Of a stretch of DNA of 64,000 nt, positions 25,887-36,471 are shown one piece after another (position 1 is the stretch's first letter; every line of letters starts with the position of its first letter). The stretch covers positions 2,733,001 through 2,797,000 of the forward strand of contig NZ_CP065589.1 of the NCBI RefSeq assembly GCF_021278965.1, in the 5' to 3' direction. The translations under genes were made by a program, and so were the position numbers. This DNA comes from Chryseobacterium capnotolerans (GTDB lineage Bacteria; Bacteroidota; Bacteroidia; Flavobacteriales; Weeksellaceae). The notes below the pieces were generated by a model. It had not been told where the DNA came from. It saw only the letters and a list, made by a program, of their open reading frames with translations, and made no database searches.

Positions 25887-26316
25887 TTATCTTAATTTAA
25901 TTGATTTAAGTATAATAGGATTCTTAGCTCTAAGATTTACTAGAATCCTTTTCTTTTTATCATTAGAATACTGCAACACTAAAGTATCTTTTTTTAATTC
26001 TAATATGTCATATGTTTTATTTTCTATTTTTAAAATATTAGTTTTTTGTTGGTAGTCCCATTTCATAATAGGTTTCACATCATTCATTCTAAAGCTCCTT
26101 AAAGTATTGCTTGAAAAAATCAAATCCTTTATAATCAATATTTCCATTATTATAAAATACGTATCCATAATTAATATTTTTATAAATATTTTCTTCTTTA
26201 GTATATGTAAAAATATACCAAAAACTATTCTCTTCTGTTAATTTTTGCTCTAATGAACTTTTAGCACAGCTTGATAAAAAACTATTTAAGATTAGGAGCG
26301 CTATTAGATTTTTCAT
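25887..26316 (-). pseudogene. Candidate immunity lipoprotein for the Rhs toxin, frameshifted
   Basis: The frame starts at 26316, inside the last 35 bases of the giant Rhs gene, with a lipoprotein signal (lipobox 'FLSSCAKSS'). It continues to 'YNNGNIDYKGFDFF' and stops near 26089. Another frame carries on to 25887 with 'MNDVKPIMKWDYQQKTNILKIENKTYDILELKKDTLVLQ', typical of lipocalin-like Bacteroidota lipoproteins. Deleting one base from the A6 run at 26114-26119 joins them. Its position just after the toxin tip, the overlap and the unrelated AT-rich composition fit an immunity gene. A lipoprotein would guard the envelope, where a secreted metallopeptidase might act. The function is inferred. 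Confidence 0.55.
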
Positions 26317-29300
26317 ATGTTACAGATTTAGTTCCACTACTTGGAGTGTTTATATACATTTTTCCGGTTGATTTATCAAATAATAATGAATAACCAGATT
26401 TGTTAGTATTAAAATTATTTATTAAATCAAGTGCCTGTTCTGGATTCCCCTCTTGATAATATGAATTCATTATTAATTGTGAAAAATATGCTACTTCACC
26501 TTCTTGATGGGTTGTTGATGATTCTTTAAAAGTCCAATGATTAACAGCTTTATTAGCAACCACCGCATGAGAATAAAAAGTAGAAGCTTCAATATTATGA
26601 TTATCATCATATTTGTGCATATTTTCATGATATGCAATATTCATTAAATCATATTTATTATTCACCATAGGATGCAAATAGCCATTCTTTTGTGCATTAA
26701 AAACAATACCTCCTTCATTATTATAGTATGCAGTAGAGTTATTACTTCTTTCCGAAGTTGTACTAATATTTGTTGCCCCAATTTTTGAGCCATAATAGGC
26801 AATAACATTTTTACTTGCCTTCATATTAAATTCATAATTTTTAGCCATTGGAAGATTTCCTAATAATAAAGATTTATTCTTATGAACCAAAGTAATATAT
26901 TTAGATCCATTATTGACAACTCTATTAATACTACCATCATTATTTAAATAAATGATATCTTTAGGAGCCATACCATCAGGATCAGTAAATCTAACTGGGT
27001 TATCAAAAGTATAAACATACGGATTCCAGTTAGGCATTTTCCCTGCCAAAGGATCCACTCCATACCAAAAACTTAATCTCGGATTAAAATATCTTGCCCC
27101 ATAATAATACAATCCTGTTTCGGAATCCAGTTCTTTTGCATTGAATTTATAAGGGTTATCATATTTTCCAGTAACCTTTTGCTCTACAAATGTTTCTCCG
27201 AATGGTAAATTTAAGAAAAATTGGCTTGCAACCCCATTATCATCAGTCACAAAATTTGCTGTGCCAAGCTGGTCCCCATGAAGATAGAACAAACCTGCCT
27301 GAGCCGGTGATATAGTCAACGCTGCTTCAATACTGGTATTATCAATACCTGCTTTGTCAAGATAAGTCTTGAAATCTCCTTCCAGATCAGGTGCTTCATC
27401 TTTTGAGATATCTTTCATTGCATCAGGAGCCATTCTTGAAAGAACGCCGCTGGCGTTTTTAGACACACGACTAGCAATTCTCTGGCTTCCAATATAATAA
27501 TGATTAGTATAAGCACCCTCAGAACTTACTACAAGATATGGACTTGGATAAAGAGTATATCCTTTCAGTTCCAATTTACCATCTACCAATACTCCATTTT
27601 GATAGAGCTTTGGTCCACTTTTCAGGTTATATTTAATAATCCTATCCCCATTATCATCATAAGCATGATACTGAAATACATCTTCATCTTTAGAAAAATA
27701 GGCCTTCATATTATCTTCTTCATCCCAAAACATCTGTCTACGCTTACCTGAGGATATATTTTCTACAGGATTTCCATTGAGATCATATGTAAGACTTTCG
27801 GAGGTAGAATTATTCAGATTGGATACTGTAATCGCCTGATGTGTTCCATTTTTGTAGGTATAAGAGTTATTATAAGTATTCAATGTATTAGTAACCCCTG
27901 ATACGGAATGCGTTTGCCTTTTTGTATTGATTCCACCTGCTGATGTATAAGTAAGGAAAGTTTCATAGCTTGCATTCATATTACTCGGATCCATTGGTTC
28001 TTTTATATTCTTTAGCATAGCACCCACTGAATAAGTAAGGCGATTTAAACTGTCATATGCGTAGCCAAGATAATAGTTCCCTCCTAATTGATTAGGCGTA
28101 ATATTTCCTGAATTGGTATTGCTGATGATATTCCCTACAAAATCATAATCATATGCATTCTGTAAAAATGTGGTATAGTTATCCTTTATAAGGGAATGAA
28201 CTCTTAATTGTCTTTTTTTAGGGGTATAGGTAAATGTTGAATAGGTATTATTTCCATTGAGTATTTTTGTTCTCTGCTCAAATTCATCATACTGAATATC
28301 CTTTACATAGTCTCCTAGATTACTTTTTACAGATTTAACATTTCCTCCTAAGTCATAATTATATTCTACTGATTCCCCATCTGCATACGTAATATTTTTT
28401 ATACGATTCCAGCTGTCATAGATGTACTTTGTAGTAAAGGTTGATGGTGCTGAAATATATACCCCCATTACCCTCCTTCTCTCTGTACTTACTTCACCCA
28501 TATCACCATAAGTATAGTTCACATCTCCTGTACCGTCTTTCTTAGTAACTACCTTTCCTATTCCATTACCTGTAGTTCCATAAGTATATTTAACATTGGC
28601 AGGATTTACAGCTCCGTTAGGCAAATCAGTATAGATGATCTCTGTCAATCTATTAACATTATACCGATACCTTATTCCCATCCCTGTATTGAGAAGATTA
28701 GCTGTTGATTTACCTTTGATTTGACCTGCCTTATCATATCCTATATTTGTTAATCCTCGATCAGGATGTAGCTCCTGTGTTCTTCTTCCGCCAAGGTCAT
28801 AAGTATAGGTTGTAGTCTTATTCTCAGGATCCGTGCTTGTTAATAGTTGCCCTACAGCATCGTATTTAAATGTTGTAACAAGAGGCTGGGTCCCTAAATA
28901 ATTTCTAGACACTATCACCTTCCCTTCAGCATTGCTAAGGTTCTCTGATTTAAGATTAGTGCTTAGATTCTGTTCTTTTGTTATTGTTTTCTTGAATAAA
29001 GCTCCCTCAATATCATAAGAACTGATGGATATACGACCTTCTTCATCCCATTCTTTTACAACCCTTCCAAGAGCATCATACTCAACGGTACTGAAATAGG
29101 GTGAAAGGCTTGTTTTCAGTTTTTTGTTTAACACCGCATCCTTGGCTTCAAATGTTGATTGATATTGCTTAACAGGTCTTCCAAACACATCATATTCTGT
29201 CATACCTGAAACAGACATTTTCTCGTCTGCTCCAATCTGAATATCTTTTTTAACCTGAACGGTTCTCCCCATACAATCCGCAAATGTTATCGTTTCTATT

Positions 29301-32300
29301 GGATTATTCGGATGATCCGGATCATAATTTTGTGTAGTAGAAGTATAAAGATTTATCTGATTGTTATTTGCTGAGAAAGGATTCATGGAATAGTTATACT
29401 TTACGGTATAAGGAGAAATACCATTTTCTTTTGGTCCCAGTATGGTGGTAAGCCTTCCATAGTCATCATAGGTATACTTGATTTTATGACCTGCAGCATC
29501 CGTAGATTCTATAAGGCTATCCCAGATCGGATCATATATTGACGAGGAAAATACTCCAAAACTATCTGTTACTTTTATTACATATTTATTCAATATATCA
29601 TAGTCATAATTTAAAATATATCCCACTGGATTTTTGACTGACTTTATATTTCCAAAGGAATCGTAAGTATAATTGGTTTCAGCAGTTTCAGTATTGTTTA
29701 GTTTTACCATAACTTTCATTAAGACTCCCGTATTAGGATCTATTTGTGAATTACGCTGCCTCATCATCGTATTGCTGTTATTAAATACTTTAATCTCTGA
29801 AGGAATATTAAGAATATTTTTTGCTGTTAGAGTAGCAATATCATGATACATCATTGTAGTAAAGTAGCTACCTAACGGATCATTGCTGGCATATCTAAAA
29901 GCAGTAAGCTGCCCTTTATCATTATAGGTCATTGTAGAACTCGTAGTTAGCGTCCCTCCACTTTCTAACTTTGAATTCACTGTAACTGTAGGAAGAATAA
30001 CAGTCATTTTATTTCCCTTAGTTCCACCCGTGTCATAGCTTTCAAAATCCTGCTCAGGGAGTTCTGCCAGCTGAGTATAATTGTTTACGTATTTATACTG
30101 TTTATACTGATTTATTGTAATCCCTTTTAATGTAGCAGGGCCCATATAGGAATCCGTTTTTCTAGGCAGTCCATTATTATAATAAGTACTGTTATAAAAA
30201 CTTTGGGCTGTTTTACTATACACATTCGTTCCCTTCATATTTTCAGTAATGACTTCACTAAATCCATAATGACTTCTTTCCCTTCTGTCGTATCTGGAGT
30301 TCAGGTAGGTGAAACGGGCTACCATATCCTTTTCCAGGGTTGGCTGTGTATAAGTATTTGAATCTACATTAGGATTCAATATTGTAACCTCCTTCATCAC
30401 CAACCTTGCATTCGGATCGTTATAAGTAGGCGTTGTAAACTCATAGTCAATAACAAAGCTTCCGTTCGTGGCAACTTCCGTCACTTTAGCAAGCTTATTG
30501 GTACGCCCAACATTAGAATAATTTACCTGCAAACCATTATCATGATTTATCACAAGATCCGGGAAACCATCTCCATTGATATCCCTAAGGCCTTTATTGA
30601 TTTCAGACATAGATACCCCAATATTAGCACTCATATCTGCTCCTGCTCTAAAATAAAGGATGGTAACCCCAAATAGCCAAACAATTGGAATATTCAGATA
30701 AAACCCACCATTTAGAGTTAAAGCTCCATTGTATGTTGCACTGTCATTACCAAGATTAACAGAGCCGTCAGCTCTTGATAAACTTTGTGGTGACTCAAAC
30801 CTGTTTCCTGAGTTATAACTCACAGATGTATAACCCATTTTGTCTGTTGATAAAAGATCCACTAATCCATCTCCATTCACGTCCTGAAGAGAAACTTTAC
30901 TACTTCCTGTTGAAGATGAGCCGGTAAGACTTCCAGAAACTCCCCAGCCGGCACTGAATGTAGAAGTAGCCGCAAGCATTCCCGAAAGGCCACCTCCTAT
31001 ACTAACAGATGTTGCCCCTACAGGAGCTGAAGAAGACATAGCTAAATCAGGAAATGGCTCGAAGGCATTGTCAATTCTTCCATTACCATAATTCAGTTTA
31101 TATTGCACTTGTCCATCAACAACTTCAACTCTATCTGGAAGCCCATCACCATTAATATCCATCCAGTATTTCTGTGCCTTATCATAAGAATTGGTAAAAT
31201 CAGAAAAGCTTGTTCCACCTGACCAAGAAGGTGAAGTATCCGGTTTTGAATCTGAATCTGTATTATTTGTATTTCTTCCAACGGTCTTCACTGCTGAAAC
31301 ACTAAACGCAATTGTATTAGTGCTTTGAAAGCTATCACTATTAGAAATAACAGAATCTGCATTATTCTCCAGGTTTCTGCCTTGTGATCCATTAAGCCCG
31401 CCTAACGAGTTGGTAAGCTGAGACTCTGTTCTGTACAGCATATCAGGATAACCATCTCCGTTGACATCAAAAAAGTCCTGTGTATTGATATTTCCATACC
31501 CTCTTAATTCTGAAGTAGATTTTGAGATCACTGGAATACCAATTCCCCAGTTAGTTGTCTTTGCTTTACTTTTTTGCTTTTTCTCTATAGCATACATACT
31601 TGTACTTGCATTTCCTGCCACCTCAACATCCGCTTCATCCGGATCATCATCTACAAAAAACGGAGCCATTGTTTCTTCATCCCTGAATGAAGCAGGTTTT
31701 GAAAACTGCTCTGTAAAACCATTATTAATCCACTTCTCAACCAATACATTATTTTCTTTTGCTTTATAGGTTGTCATAGGAACAATAGGATTAAATCCTG
31801 CAAGTATGTTGGTATTCGCCATACTCTGAAAATCTGCCTGAACAATATCTCCAATACATTCTCCATACTCATTTTGATCTGTTATTCCATCACATGATCC
31901 AAAATCATAATTGAACTGTCCGAATGGGGAATCCAGGAATTCACTATTAATCAAAGCCCCATACGAGTCTCTTGGAGTATCGGAATTTACTACATAATCC
32001 GGAGTGGTTACACCAGATGGCTGAGTTGGAATATCTCTTGGGCCGGTAGGTGGATTCAGTTGGTTTTGTGTTCTCTTAACATCTTTGCTTTCGTTGTAAA
32101 TAAATTGTCCCCAGTTATGGTATACTGCACTTATACTATTGAATTCAGCAGTATTTAATGCAGTCTCTTCAGTAGACCCTAAATAAGTATTAGATCCATA
32201 ATGGATATTAAACATATTTTTTTGAAGCTGGGATTTTAAAGCTTCATATGCATCTCTATCCTTTCGGGTATTACAGTATACTACAATATCAATTTTATCT

Positions 32301-35300
32301 TCCAGTTTAACCGCCTGATATGGGTTACCTGTGTAGAATGGAATGGGACCAGTACCATTTAATGAAGTTTCTGTAAGACCTGTGTAAGAAATTTTCACCC
32401 ATCTTTTCCCTAAGACATGCCCATTTTTCTTGATTACATAAAAAAAGCTTCCCAATAATGCAGGTGAGAAACCAAAATTTTGATTAAGTGAAATATAATA
32501 ATCATTAATTCCTCCTGGCATATTTCCCAAATCAGCTACATGAAATTTCTTTTTAAAATCCCTAACATAGTAAGAAGGATAACTTGCAACATCATAAGCT
32601 TTAGCCCCATATTGTGTTACCAGAATATTTTTCCATTCAAGATCCTTATGCATATATGAATCCGATTCCACAGAGAATTTCAGATGATACTCTCCCATTG
32701 GCGTTGAGTAATTCATATCTACAGCATCAATATCTACAGGACCGGCAGACTCACTATAGGTTTTTGTATAAAGCACGATAATATTGGAAGGACCTGAAGT
32801 TACCACTTTTGAAAGGGTTATCTTAAAAGTAACATTATCATTCAAACGGGGAACAGTAAATCCTGGAATACTGATTGAACCTGAGCCAAGCACATCACAT
32901 TTTAATGTTTTTGTAAGATTATTCAGGAAATATTTATCTTCATACCTCAGGTTATTAGGCTGAAAACCGTCCAATTCTTCCTGGGCAGTATCTGGAATTG
33001 CCACTCCCTGAGCATTTACATATTGAACGGATGGCGCTGAGTTCACTTCATAATTAACCCCCGCTTTTTTATGCAGCCTAAAGTAAATTTTTTCTCCTGA
33101 TTCTACATAAATACGACTAGAACTGTCAATACCAAGAGGCGTACCCTGATAGTCATTATAATGTTCAATAGAAATAGGCTGACTAGGATTTCCTCCAATG
33201 AGTGTGGTTAGAAACAGTCTTCCATTTTTTGGCTGATAACGAGGATCCAGCATTTCAATTGAATACACAGCTCTTGCCTTCGTCTCCTGCATATCCGTAA
33301 TGGAAATATTATCTGTAATGGTAACATATCCGGGTTTTGGAGCAATCCATACTCTTACAACATCATTTTTAGCCTTTACCGGCTCTTCTGCCTCATCCCT
33401 ATCAATATCCTCCGGCTCTGTATAAGGAACAGGAATACTCCCTTTCATCACCATATTCTCCGTCATATCACTTGTTGTAACCATTTCCGGCTGCCCATTG
33501 TCGTTTATTCTATTAAACCAGACTTTATCATCCTTAACAACATCAGGCAAGCCATCTGAGTTAGCATCTATCAGATAAACAGGTGTATTGGTTTTACTTT
33601 CAGACCAGCTTTTTGTAAAATCAAATCCCATCTTCCACCAGTTGAAAAGAATTGTTGCTCCTGTACTTAATGTACTTCCGGTAGTTTTATTGAAGTTACT
33701 ATTCAGGTTAAGTACATTGGTTTCAGGGGTATCAAACGAAAGGTTTCCGGCACCATCTAAAGAACCAGGAATCAATCTAATCCCATTATCTCCATTTCTC
33801 TTGCGATAGAGAATATCAGCAATACCATCGCCATTAAAATCCAGCAGCTCCTGTCCTCTCTTAATATCAGGATATGATTCTCCAACAAATCCACTTACCA
33901 TAAAATTCTTGTCTCCCGAAGTATGCGGAGTGAATAATCCAAGCCCCACTCCTATTCTTAGCGACCAACCCCATTCAAAATTGTTATCAGCACTTATCCT
34001 TGATGGTGAAAGGGCACCATTTACCGCACCTGAAAAAGCCTCCGGCTTAGGAGCATTAACAACCTTGGCAGGTCCAAAATCCCCTTTAGAAATATCATTA
34101 TAATATTCGAATTGATAATTAACCCCCGGTCCTTGGAGACCTTTAAGAACTGTTTTATAATATTGCCCTGTATCATAATCAAATGAATACTTTATTTCAG
34201 CATGCATATTATCATAATAAACGTTAACAGTACTCAGTTTATCAATTACAACCCTTTTTACCCCTTCTCTGGTGTTAATAGAATAGTCTGGCCGGTTTAT
34301 ATCTGTAGGAGCAAAGCTAACAGTATATGGACCATCGGCATCCCCAACTCCCGAGTACTTAATGGTTGCAATATGAAATACCCGCCCTTTTGCCAGATTA
34401 ATATTGCCAGAATTAACAGGATATGAATTTGTCTGCAAGATCCTGTTCAAATAGTTGTATTTAATATTATTATTATGAACATCAATTTCTTTTGTAATAC
34501 CCCATTGTACAATATTACCGTCATCTTTCTTTACTACAGCATTATCACTCACCGTTGTTTCTGTTCCGCCGTAATATTTCTTTGTTCCGTCTGTTGTTGT
34601 TACCACCCAGGTATAATCAGACGGATAAGCACCAAATCTTTCAATTTTTATAAAATTATTATTCTTTCTCAGATAGAATCTTTTTGAACCTGATCTGTTT
34701 CTGGATTGCCTTGAAATATCCATTGATCCAGGAACGTCAACATGTCTATGAGGAAGATAATCCCCTTCATACATAAGCATTTCACCATCCAATAAGTAAA
34801 TTTCCGATTCAAAACCTTCATCAAATGCAGGTGTTCCCCATCGGGTATCCAGAGTAATTCCTGAAACGCCTGAAATATCCCAGCCTTCTCCCATCCAGCC
34901 ATTGCCTTTGCTGCTACTATAGGTTACAGCCAGCTTAGGCTGCATTCCATTGACGCCCCTGGGAATATCAATTGGATAAGACATGGAAGCATCTCCTTTT
35001 TGGCTTGCACCAGGTGGAGAAAGCAGCTGAACACGTGCCATAGGATCTCCGGCCTTTAAACCACTGATGCTTGTAGGCGCAAATGAATTCACCGTTGGAG
35101 ACTCCGGAACGGAAATAATACCATTAATATAGTCATTGTCATTGTCGCTTTCTATAATGACAACCTTTGATTTTTCATCAACAAAGGATGATGATTCTAT
35201 ACGCCACTGCTTCTTTTCATAATCAAAATAAAAAGCTTTGATATCCTGAGGTGAAGTGAGACCCAATAATTTCTCATCATAAGGAATGGAAATTTTCACT

Positions 35301-36460
35301 TTTTTATTCAGTTTTCCGGAAGTCACAGAAAACCTGTAAGCATTATTACTCAGCGTAACATTTTTAAGTCCCTGAGAGGTCGTGGGAAAATCTTTCTCAC
35401 GTAACTTAAGAACTTCAACAGAGGCAGACTCTGAGGTTTCCTTATCGATATTTATTTCAAGCCCTTCATATTGATATTTAAATTCTCTGTCCTTAGAAAT
35501 TTCAATTTTTTGAGGAATAAAATTTCCTTTATCAACTATTTTAAAAGATTTTGTAGCCGCAGGAATTTTATAGGTCTGAACAATACCACCCAACGAAACA
35601 GAAAACTGCCCTGACTGCTTTTCCCGATCTGTAAGTTCGATAAGCTTTTCAAATTCTCCATCCTTAACTGTAACAGATTCATTGTTGATTGATACATTAT
35701 CAGAGTTATGAGCAAATCCTGTAATATAAAGCTTGTTTTCAGACAAAATAGAATTCAGAATAACATGCTGGTTTTGATTTTGGCTGTAATCGAAAACTAC
35801 TTTTACATTTTTGATCTTATATTTCACTCCTGCCAAAGGTGATGTAAATAGAACCGTATTGGCACCATTTTTCAAAAGATCAGCATTAATTTCTTCTCTC
35901 TGATGGTTCCATTTAGCGCTGGGAACAATAATATTTCCTCCCAAAGCAACATTGTGATTCAAAGATCTTGAAACACATTGATAAGACTCAAGTCCAAATA
36001 AATCATATTCCAGATATACTCTACTGTTTATAATTTTTTCAGGAATCTCAATAGTAAAAAAGTTATCACTTATCAGATCTTCTTCTTTATTGGAAAATAT
36101 ACCAATAACCCCCTGTTTTTCCTTTGCTTCAAACTCTTTGATAAATTTCGGATTTCTTTTATACCTAACTTCATGAGTTGATGTTTCTGCAATTTCTTGA
36201 GAAACTTTCGGATTCATATCTTTATTGGTAACCTCTGATAATAAATGGTCTTTAGATTCAGCTATTTCAGGAAGATCTTTAGTATCTGTAATGGCAAGCT
36301 CATTCCCAAAGTTCATTTGCCGCATAAGATCTTTTTTGAATAAACGCACTTTGTATCTGTCTTCCTTGTTAAAGCTCGCAAAAACAAACATACAAGCAAA
36401 GAAGAGCGCAAAAATGCATGACTTCCTGGTAATAGGGAGTTTGTTTAAATTAATTTTCAT
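26282..36460 (-). CDS. Giant SpvB/FG-GAP/Rhs-repeat polymorphic toxin with metzincin-like C-terminal tip
   Basis: This 3392-residue secreted protein has a signal peptide (residues 1-29) and an SpvB/TcaC N-terminal domain at about 470-720 ('ISGLKAGDPMARVQLLSPPG', 'GEGWDISGVSGITLD'). FG-GAP/VCBS repeats follow at about 873, 973, 1668, 1770, 1860 and 1962 (DxNxDGxxD). Rhs YD repeats cover about 2200-3000. The Rhs core at about 3055-3165 holds 'HGDQLGTANFVTD', 'YYYGARYFNPRLSFW' and 'DPDGMAP'. The variable tip of about 225 residues carries 'IAYHENMHKYDDNH' (His at about 3276), an HExxHxxDxxH motif. By analogy with Tc/Rhs shells, the shell should encage the tip. A T9SS-sorted protein lies 11 bases upstream and an immunity candidate overlaps the end. 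Confidence 0.9.
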   Translation of the reverse strand: MKINLNKLPITRKSCIFALFFACMFVFASFNKEDRYKVRLFKKDLMRQMNFGNELAITDTKDLPEIAESKDHLLSEVTNKDMNPKVSQEIAETSTHEVRYKRNPKFIKEFEAKEKQGVIGIFSNKEEDLISDNFFTIEIPEKIINSRVYLEYDLFGLESYQCVSRSLNHNVALGGNIIVPSAKWNHQREEINADLLKNGANTVLFTSPLAGVKYKIKNVKVVFDYSQNQNQHVILNSILSENKLYITGFAHNSDNVSINNESVTVKDGEFEKLIELTDREKQSGQFSVSLGGIVQTYKIPAATKSFKIVDKGNFIPQKIEISKDREFKYQYEGLEINIDKETSESASVEVLKLREKDFPTTSQGLKNVTLSNNAYRFSVTSGKLNKKVKISIPYDEKLLGLTSPQDIKAFYFDYEKKQWRIESSSFVDEKSKVVIIESDNDNDYINGIISVPESPTVNSFAPTSISGLKAGDPMARVQLLSPPGASQKGDASMSYPIDIPRGVNGMQPKLAVTYSSSKGNGWMGEGWDISGVSGITLDTRWGTPAFDEGFESEIYLLDGEMLMYEGDYLPHRHVDVPGSMDISRQSRNRSGSKRFYLRKNNNFIKIERFGAYPSDYTWVVTTTDGTKKYYGGTETTVSDNAVVKKDDGNIVQWGITKEIDVHNNNIKYNYLNRILQTNSYPVNSGNINLAKGRVFHIATIKYSGVGDADGPYTVSFAPTDINRPDYSINTREGVKRVVIDKLSTVNVYYDNMHAEIKYSFDYDTGQYYKTVLKGLQGPGVNYQFEYYNDISKGDFGPAKVVNAPKPEAFSGAVNGALSPSRISADNNFEWGWSLRIGVGLGLFTPHTSGDKNFMVSGFVGESYPDIKRGQELLDFNGDGIADILYRKRNGDNGIRLIPGSLDGAGNLSFDTPETNVLNLNSNFNKTTGSTLSTGATILFNWWKMGFDFTKSWSESKTNTPVYLIDANSDGLPDVVKDDKVWFNRINDNGQPEMVTTSDMTENMVMKGSIPVPYTEPEDIDRDEAEEPVKAKNDVVRVWIAPKPGYVTITDNISITDMQETKARAVYSIEMLDPRYQPKNGRLFLTTLIGGNPSQPISIEHYNDYQGTPLGIDSSSRIYVESGEKIYFRLHKKAGVNYEVNSAPSVQYVNAQGVAIPDTAQEELDGFQPNNLRYEDKYFLNNLTKTLKCDVLGSGSISIPGFTVPRLNDNVTFKITLSKVVTSGPSNIIVLYTKTYSESAGPVDIDAVDMNYSTPMGEYHLKFSVESDSYMHKDLEWKNILVTQYGAKAYDVASYPSYYVRDFKKKFHVADLGNMPGGINDYYISLNQNFGFSPALLGSFFYVIKKNGHVLGKRWVKISYTGLTETSLNGTGPIPFYTGNPYQAVKLEDKIDIVVYCNTRKDRDAYEALKSQLQKNMFNIHYGSNTYLGSTEETALNTAEFNSISAVYHNWGQFIYNESKDVKRTQNQLNPPTGPRDIPTQPSGVTTPDYVVNSDTPRDSYGALINSEFLDSPFGQFNYDFGSCDGITDQNEYGECIGDIVQADFQSMANTNILAGFNPIVPMTTYKAKENNVLVEKWINNGFTEQFSKPASFRDEETMAPFFVDDDPDEADVEVAGNASTSMYAIEKKQKSKAKTTNWGIGIPVISKSTSELRGYGNINTQDFFDVNGDGYPDMLYRTESQLTNSLGGLNGSQGRNLENNADSVISNSDSFQSTNTIAFSVSAVKTVGRNTNNTDSDSKPDTSPSWSGGTSFSDFTNSYDKAQKYWMDINGDGLPDRVEVVDGQVQYKLNYGNGRIDNAFEPFPDLAMSSSAPVGATSVSIGGGLSGMLAATSTFSAGWGVSGSLTGSSSTGSSKVSLQDVNGDGLVDLLSTDKMGYTSVSYNSGNRFESPQSLSRADGSVNLGNDSATYNGALTLNGGFYLNIPIVWLFGVTILYFRAGADMSANIGVSMSEINKGLRDINGDGFPDLVINHDNGLQVNYSNVGRTNKLAKVTEVATNGSFVIDYEFTTPTYNDPNARLVMKEVTILNPNVDSNTYTQPTLEKDMVARFTYLNSRYDRRERSHYGFSEVITENMKGTNVYSKTAQSFYNSTYYNNGLPRKTDSYMGPATLKGITINQYKQYKYVNNYTQLAELPEQDFESYDTGGTKGNKMTVILPTVTVNSKLESGGTLTTSSTMTYNDKGQLTAFRYASNDPLGSYFTTMMYHDIATLTAKNILNIPSEIKVFNNSNTMMRQRNSQIDPNTGVLMKVMVKLNNTETAETNYTYDSFGNIKSVKNPVGYILNYDYDILNKYVIKVTDSFGVFSSSIYDPIWDSLIESTDAAGHKIKYTYDDYGRLTTILGPKENGISPYTVKYNYSMNPFSANNNQINLYTSTTQNYDPDHPNNPIETITFADCMGRTVQVKKDIQIGADEKMSVSGMTEYDVFGRPVKQYQSTFEAKDAVLNKKLKTSLSPYFSTVEYDALGRVVKEWDEEGRISISSYDIEGALFKKTITKEQNLSTNLKSENLSNAEGKVIVSRNYLGTQPLVTTFKYDAVGQLLTSTDPENKTTTYTYDLGGRRTQELHPDRGLTNIGYDKAGQIKGKSTANLLNTGMGIRYRYNVNRLTEIIYTDLPNGAVNPANVKYTYGTTGNGIGKVVTKKDGTGDVNYTYGDMGEVSTERRRVMGVYISAPSTFTTKYIYDSWNRIKNITYADGESVEYNYDLGGNVKSVKSNLGDYVKDIQYDEFEQRTKILNGNNTYSTFTYTPKKRQLRVHSLIKDNYTTFLQNAYDYDFVGNIISNTNSGNITPNQLGGNYYLGYAYDSLNRLTYSVGAMLKNIKEPMDPSNMNASYETFLTYTSAGGINTKRQTHSVSGVTNTLNTYNNSYTYKNGTHQAITVSNLNNSTSESLTYDLNGNPVENISSGKRRQMFWDEEDNMKAYFSKDEDVFQYHAYDDNGDRIIKYNLKSGPKLYQNGVLVDGKLELKGYTLYPSPYLVVSSEGAYTNHYYIGSQRIASRVSKNASGVLSRMAPDAMKDISKDEAPDLEGDFKTYLDKAGIDNTSIEAALTISPAQAGLFYLHGDQLGTANFVTDDNGVASQFFLNLPFGETFVEQKVTGKYDNPYKFNAKELDSETGLYYYGARYFNPRLSFWYGVDPLAGKMPNWNPYVYTFDNPVRFTDPDGMAPKDIIYLNNDGSINRVVNNGSKYITLVHKNKSLLLGNLPMAKNYEFNMKASKNVIAYYGSKIGATNISTTSERSNNSTAYYNNEGGIVFNAQKNGYLHPMVNNKYDLMNIAYHENMHKYDDNHNIEASTFYSHAVVANKAVNHWTFKESSTTHQEGEVAYFSQLIMNSYYQEGNPEQALDLINNFNTNKSGYSLLFDKSTGKMYINTPSSGTKSVTYEKSNSAPNLK

Positions 36461-36471
36461 GGTGTGATGTT

